The notes beneath the pieces are model-generated. The model did not search any database. It saw only the letters and a list, made by a program, of their open reading frames with translations, and was not told the origin of the DNA. DNA of 44,068 nucleotides from an uncultured Oscillospiraceae bacterium (lineage in GTDB: Bacteria; Bacillota; Clostridia; Oscillospirales; Oscillospiraceae), in the NCBI GenBank assembly GCA_944385095.1, contig CALWVS010000018.1:1-44068 (forward strand), in the 5' to 3' direction. The translations under genes and the position numbers were made by a program. Positions 40,979-44,068 of this stretch are shown here, piece after piece; within the stretch, counting starts at the first letter, position 1, and the number at the start of each line of letters is the position of its first letter.

Positions 40979-42217
40979 TTATTCCAGACAGAACAGCTTT
41001 GCAAGTTCCGCTTCTTTCAGGTCGGAACCGATGACACACAGACGACCTGTGTAGTCGGCAGCACCGTCACGAATCTGGAATTCACCGGGCACCAAATCAA
41101 AGTGGAGCCATGTAGAGCCATCTTCACAGGGAACCATTCCTTTGGCACGCAACACAACGCCATAATCCTGACTCATAGCAAGAGAGGACAGGGCATCCTG
41201 TAAATCCTCACGGCTATACTTGTGAGGGGTCTCACGTCCCCAAGACATAAAGACTTCATCGGCGTGGTGATGGTGGTGGTGTCCCATAGAGCCAACCAGA
41301 CAGGCATCACAGCCACAACTGTCATTGTGTTCATGGTGATGTTCATGGTCATGACAACCACAGTCACAACTTTCTCCATGGTCGTGCTCATGTTCATGAT
41401 GGTGGTCATGGTCGTGGCAGTCACAGTCACAACTCTCTCCATGGTCGTGCTCATGTTCATGATGGTGGTCATGGTCGTGGCAGTCACAGTCACAACTCTC
41501 CCCATGGTCGTGTTCGTGTTCATGATGGTGTTCATGGTCGTGGCAGCCACAGTCACAGTCCTCTCCATGGTGATGATGTTCATGGTGCAGTTCGGAGAGA
41601 AGTTGCTCTGCCAGAGAGTGCCCACCTTCCATAGCGGAAAGAATCTGTGCGCCGGTGAGCTGTTCCCAAGGGGTTGTGAGGATGGCAGCCCGTTCATTGT
41701 GACCACGCAGCAGATTGACCGCAGTTTGCAGACGTGCTTCATCCATGTTCTGGGTACGAGACAGGAGAATAGCAGAGGCATGTTCCACCTGATTGTTGAA
41801 AAATTCACCGAAATTTTTCATATAAATTCTGGCTTTGGTGGCATCTACCACAGTGACAAAGCTGTGCAGGGTCAGTTGCTGGGTTTCCTGCTGCACTCGC
41901 TCCACCGCTGCAATCACATCGGACAGCTTGCCTACGCCGGATGGCTCAATGACAATGCGGTCGGGGTGGTGCTCGTCCAGAACCTTCTTTAAGGCAGTGC
42001 CAAAGTCACCCACCAGAGAGCAGCAGATGCAGCCAGAATTCATCTCTGTAATTTCTACACCTGCCTCTTTGAGAAAGCCGCCGTCAATGCCAATCTCACC
42101 AAATTCATTCTCAATCAGGACGACTTTTTCCCCCTGAAAGACTTCCCGCAGCAGTTTTTGGATCAGGGTGGTTTTACCAGCACCCAAAAAACCAGAAATA
42201 ATATCAATGTTGCACAT
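40979..42217 (-). CDS. CobW/COG0523 GTPase with His/Cys-rich metal-binding repeats
   Basis: A 412-residue metal chaperone-type G3E GTPase. P-loop GFLGAGKT (9-16), metal motif GCICC (62-66), Walker-B-like IVIEPSGVG and an NRTQ-like LLSRTQN are present. Between the GTPase and the C-terminal CobW domain (about 330-412) is an insertion of four 21-residue repeats, about 8 His, 3 Cys and several Asp each (core HDHGESCDCDCHDHDHHH), ending with six consecutive His. Such regions store or deliver Zn or Ni. The AAAAAGGAG ribosome site precedes ATG. It lies 24 bp after an S41 protease gene. Confidence 0.93.
   Translation of the reverse strand: MCNIDIISGFLGAGKTTLIQKLLREVFQGEKVVLIENEFGEIGIDGGFLKEAGVEITEMNSGCICCSLVGDFGTALKKVLDEHHPDRIVIEPSGVGKLSDVIAAVERVQQETQQLTLHSFVTVVDATKARIYMKNFGEFFNNQVEHASAILLSRTQNMDEARLQTAVNLLRGHNERAAILTTPWEQLTGAQILSAMEGGHSLAEQLLSELHHEHHHHGEDCDCGCHDHEHHHEHEHDHGESCDCDCHDHDHHHEHEHDHGESCDCDCHDHDHHHEHEHDHGESCDCGCHDHEHHHEHNDSCGCDACLVGSMGHHHHHHADEVFMSWGRETPHKYSREDLQDALSSLAMSQDYGVVLRAKGMVPCEDGSTWLHFDLVPGEFQIRDGAADYTGRLCVIGSDLKEAELAKLFCLE
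41311..41580 (-). repeat. 63-bp tandem repeats within the CobW gene
   Basis: Four near-identical 63-bp units lie in frame; ATGG-centred anchors recur at 41374, 41437, 41500 and 41563. The middle units are almost perfect at DNA level, suggesting recent duplication. Confidence 0.85.
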
Positions 42218-42241
42218 GGTTGTTACACTCCTTTTTGTGAA

Positions 42242-44068
42242 TCAATTCCATAAAATATGTTGAGAATCCAAGGTTTCATAAATGAGAGCAGCCACCTGTT
42301 CTCTGGTGGCAGCCTGTTGTGGCTGTTCCACTGGAATCAGACAGTCAAAAAGTTCCAGATTTCGTGCCGCTGTCACTGCCCATGTGGAATATTGGGCATA
42401 GGTGGCATAGTCCTGTTCGGTAGCTGGCTGTTCTGCCCAGAATGCCCCATCTATGGTCAGAGAGGCAATGAGGGCATTGAGCACAGTGACCACTTCCTCA
42501 TAAGAAATGGGGTCATTGGGATGGAATAATCCCTGTTCATCCCCCTGAAATACCCCATAGGCAGCCATTGCATTGACATAAGGGGCATACCAGGCATCTG
42601 GTGCTATATCTGAGAAAAAGTTATGTTGTGATACGAATGGTTGTACAGCAGAAGCCAGCATAGCAGAAAATTCTGCCCTTGAAATGGTCTGTTGTGGGCG
42701 GAATGTGCCGTCCTCATAGCCTGTCAGAAGTAACTGAGAGGCAAGAGTATCAATAGCATACTGGTAGGGGGAATCGGCAATATCAGAAAAACTTCTGGAC
42801 TGGAAGGGGAGAGACAACTCCTTTGCCAGTCCATCCGGTGTGGTGGGCAGCCAAGTTTCTCCACCCTGCCCGAGATACAGGGAAGCGGAGGGGGGCAGTG
42901 CCTGCAAAAGCTCCAGAAATGCACTGGGGCTGTCCATGCACTCCTCCATTGCCAAATAGAACACCTGGTCAGCAAGTTCCAGCATCAAAAAGTCTGTGCT
43001 GTCTATGGGAGGTGTGCCATGGAGCAGCATTGCCACAGACAGTGTATTGGAAGGGGAGATGAGCAGGGTGGGAAACACACCAATCACATGGTTACTGGTT
43101 CCCTCAGGGGAGTAAAACCGACCAGATGTGATTTTAAAACAGTCTCCATCAAACAAATCTGGATAGCTGTTTTTATCCAAAAGAATTTGAGAGACTCCCT
43201 TGCCATAGGTGCGCTGTCCAATGGAAATGCCGGCATTGGCGTCCCGAATAGCAGAGGCAAACATCTCAGAGGCACTGGCAGTTGCCCGATTGGTCAGCAG
43301 AATCACAGGGTCATCCGTCAAATCCTGTATGGATTGCTTGGGAGAATCTGGGGTATAGTCGCCTGTATAGTCCAGTGAATAGGTGACAGGGGCATATTCT
43401 GTAAACAGACCTACCATACCCACAGCCTCATCCAAATAACCACCGCCGTTGTCCCGTAAGTCCAGAATCCACAGATCGGATTCGTCCTCAAGGGCAAGCA
43501 GAGCAGTTTCCATATCCTGTGCAGTGGTTGTTCCAAAGGTACTACAGAGCAGATAGCCTGTACCACCGCCTAATCTGTAGTAAGTGACTGTGGGAAAATG
43601 GATGGCAGTACGGGTCATGGTCACCACTTGGGTGGTCTCCTTGCCCTGTTTTTGTATGGTCAAAGTGATGGTACTGCCAGCCTCACCCACCAAAAGCTCA
43701 GCGGTATCTGTATCTGTGGTGATTGGCTGCCCATCTATGGAGACAACCAAATCCCCAGGTTGCAGCCCAGCCTGTGCCGCTGGACCATCTGGCACAAGGT
43801 AGAGCACTTCTGCCCCCATTTCTGTATTGCCAGCTAACATCACACCAATTCCACCGGACAGGGTTTGCCCAGTCAGTTGGGTAGAAAATGACTCAAATTC
43901 CTCAGCGGTCATATATACTGTGTAGGGGTCGTGTAGGTTGGCAATGACCTCCTCCAAGGTGTCAGCTTCCAAAACGGATTCCGGAAGGTCCTCCACATAG
44001 TATTGCTCCAAAAGCAGCTTTGCCTGTTCTGTGGTCAAAGCACCAGCAGAGGACAGGAGCAGAGTAGC
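42242..44068 (-). CDS. S41 (CtpA-type) protease with C-terminal SLH repeats (5' end outside window)
   Basis: At least 608 residues; the frame stays open to the window edge. The residues there (ATLLLSSAGA, then LTTEQAK) look like the end of a signal peptide, so the true start lies just beyond. A TTG at 44038 is not a likely start. Order: N-terminal helical part, PDZ domain (SGGIGVMLAG, VPDGPAAQAGLQPGDLVVSIDG), S41 peptidase with Ser in ATASASEMF and Lys in YGKGVSQ and substrate strand DLRDNGGGYLDEAVG, then three SLH domains (FSDIADSPYQYAI, FSDIAPDAWYAPYV, YSTWAVTAARNL). It is exported and held on the cell wall. It is the first visible gene of the operon with the two CobW GTPases. Confidence 0.92.
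   Translation of the reverse strand, partial: ATLLLSSAGALTTEQAKLLLEQYYVEDLPESVLEADTLEEVIANLHDPYTVYMTAEEFESFSTQLTGQTLSGGIGVMLAGNTEMGAEVLYLVPDGPAAQAGLQPGDLVVSIDGQPITTDTDTAELLVGEAGSTITLTIQKQGKETTQVVTMTRTAIHFPTVTYYRLGGGTGYLLCSTFGTTTAQDMETALLALEDESDLWILDLRDNGGGYLDEAVGMVGLFTEYAPVTYSLDYTGDYTPDSPKQSIQDLTDDPVILLTNRATASASEMFASAIRDANAGISIGQRTYGKGVSQILLDKNSYPDLFDGDCFKITSGRFYSPEGTSNHVIGVFPTLLISPSNTLSVAMLLHGTPPIDSTDFLMLELADQVFYLAMEECMDSPSAFLELLQALPPSASLYLGQGGETWLPTTPDGLAKELSLPFQSRSFSDIADSPYQYAIDTLASQLLLTGYEDGTFRPQQTISRAEFSAMLASAVQPFVSQHNFFSDIAPDAWYAPYVNAMAAYGVFQGDEQGLFHPNDPISYEEVVTVLNALIASLTIDGAFWAEQPATEQDYATYAQYSTWAVTAARNLELFDCLIPVEQPQQAATREQVAALIYETLDSQHILWN

Noticed and set aside
41311-41580. Tandem direct repeats as a CRISPR array
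   Set aside because: The units are contiguous and coding, with no spacers, and lie in frame inside a CobW gene.

Overview
The window looks like the chromosome of a gut-type anaerobic Firmicute, probably Oscillospiraceae (Flavonifractor/Intestinimonas/Oscillibacter-like). I infer this from protein style, consensus sigma-A promoters (TTGACA/TATAAT, 17-bp spacers), AGGAGG ribosome sites, an SLH-domain exoprotease, an ECF sigma unit with a MKATDLYGAIG-type anti-sigma start, and citrate fermentation genes. No rRNA, tRNA or CRISPR was seen.

Region 1 (1-4260) is accessory: a 3' fragment of a large serine recombinase abuts an XRE-type membrane regulator that has lost its DNA-binding half. Then come a small unknown protein, a SUKH (SMI1/KNR4) protein, and a SUKH-to-LRR reading frame interrupted by one in-frame TAG. 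This resembles an immunity-protein array.

Region 2 (4275-15363) is a citrate-fermentation locus: beta-carbonic anhydrase, a CitMHS citrate transporter, a sensor kinase with a divergent OmpR-type regulator, the citrate lyase operon citD-citE-citF-citC-citXG on the minus strand, and a divergent LysR regulator. The LysR/citD intergenic region has a near-ideal LysR box at -65 of a candidate citD promoter.

Region 3 (15437-21332) holds an ECF sigma factor overlapping a membrane-anchored serpin that begins like an anti-sigma factor, a TetR regulator, and a small helical protein co-transcribed with FtsH and a DegV protein.

Region 4 (21414-28092) is a two-component system followed by a GldA/GldF/GldG-type ABC transporter and a DUF4340 protein. 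The regulator promoter and the ABC promoter share a pho-box-like element (TTTCAGC-N4-TTTCAGC) with identical spacing to the -10 box, so the ABC operon is probably its target.

Region 5 (28198-32151) is the most novel part: four consecutive genes of unknown function, none with a signal peptide, behind a near-perfect sigma-28 (SigD/FliA) flagellar promoter. Their S/T/N/Q-rich N-termini suggest substrates of the flagellar export apparatus, or other motility-coregulated proteins.

Region 6 (32222-36656) is a lantibiotic-immunity-like module: minus-strand RR/HK and a divergent LanF/E/G-type ABC transporter whose promoter carries helically phased GTAAGG repeats.

Region 7 (36657-39875) has an intergenic region with two promoters and strong hairpins, then a double periplasmic-binding-domain, degenerate-GGDEF, EAL c-di-GMP phosphodiesterase.

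Region 8 (40017-44068, minus strand) is an operon of an S41 protease with SLH repeats (N-terminus beyond the window), a CobW-type GTPase with a 63-bp tandem repeat encoding a His/Cys metal sponge, and a second CobW-like GTPase with a DUF1980-like tail.
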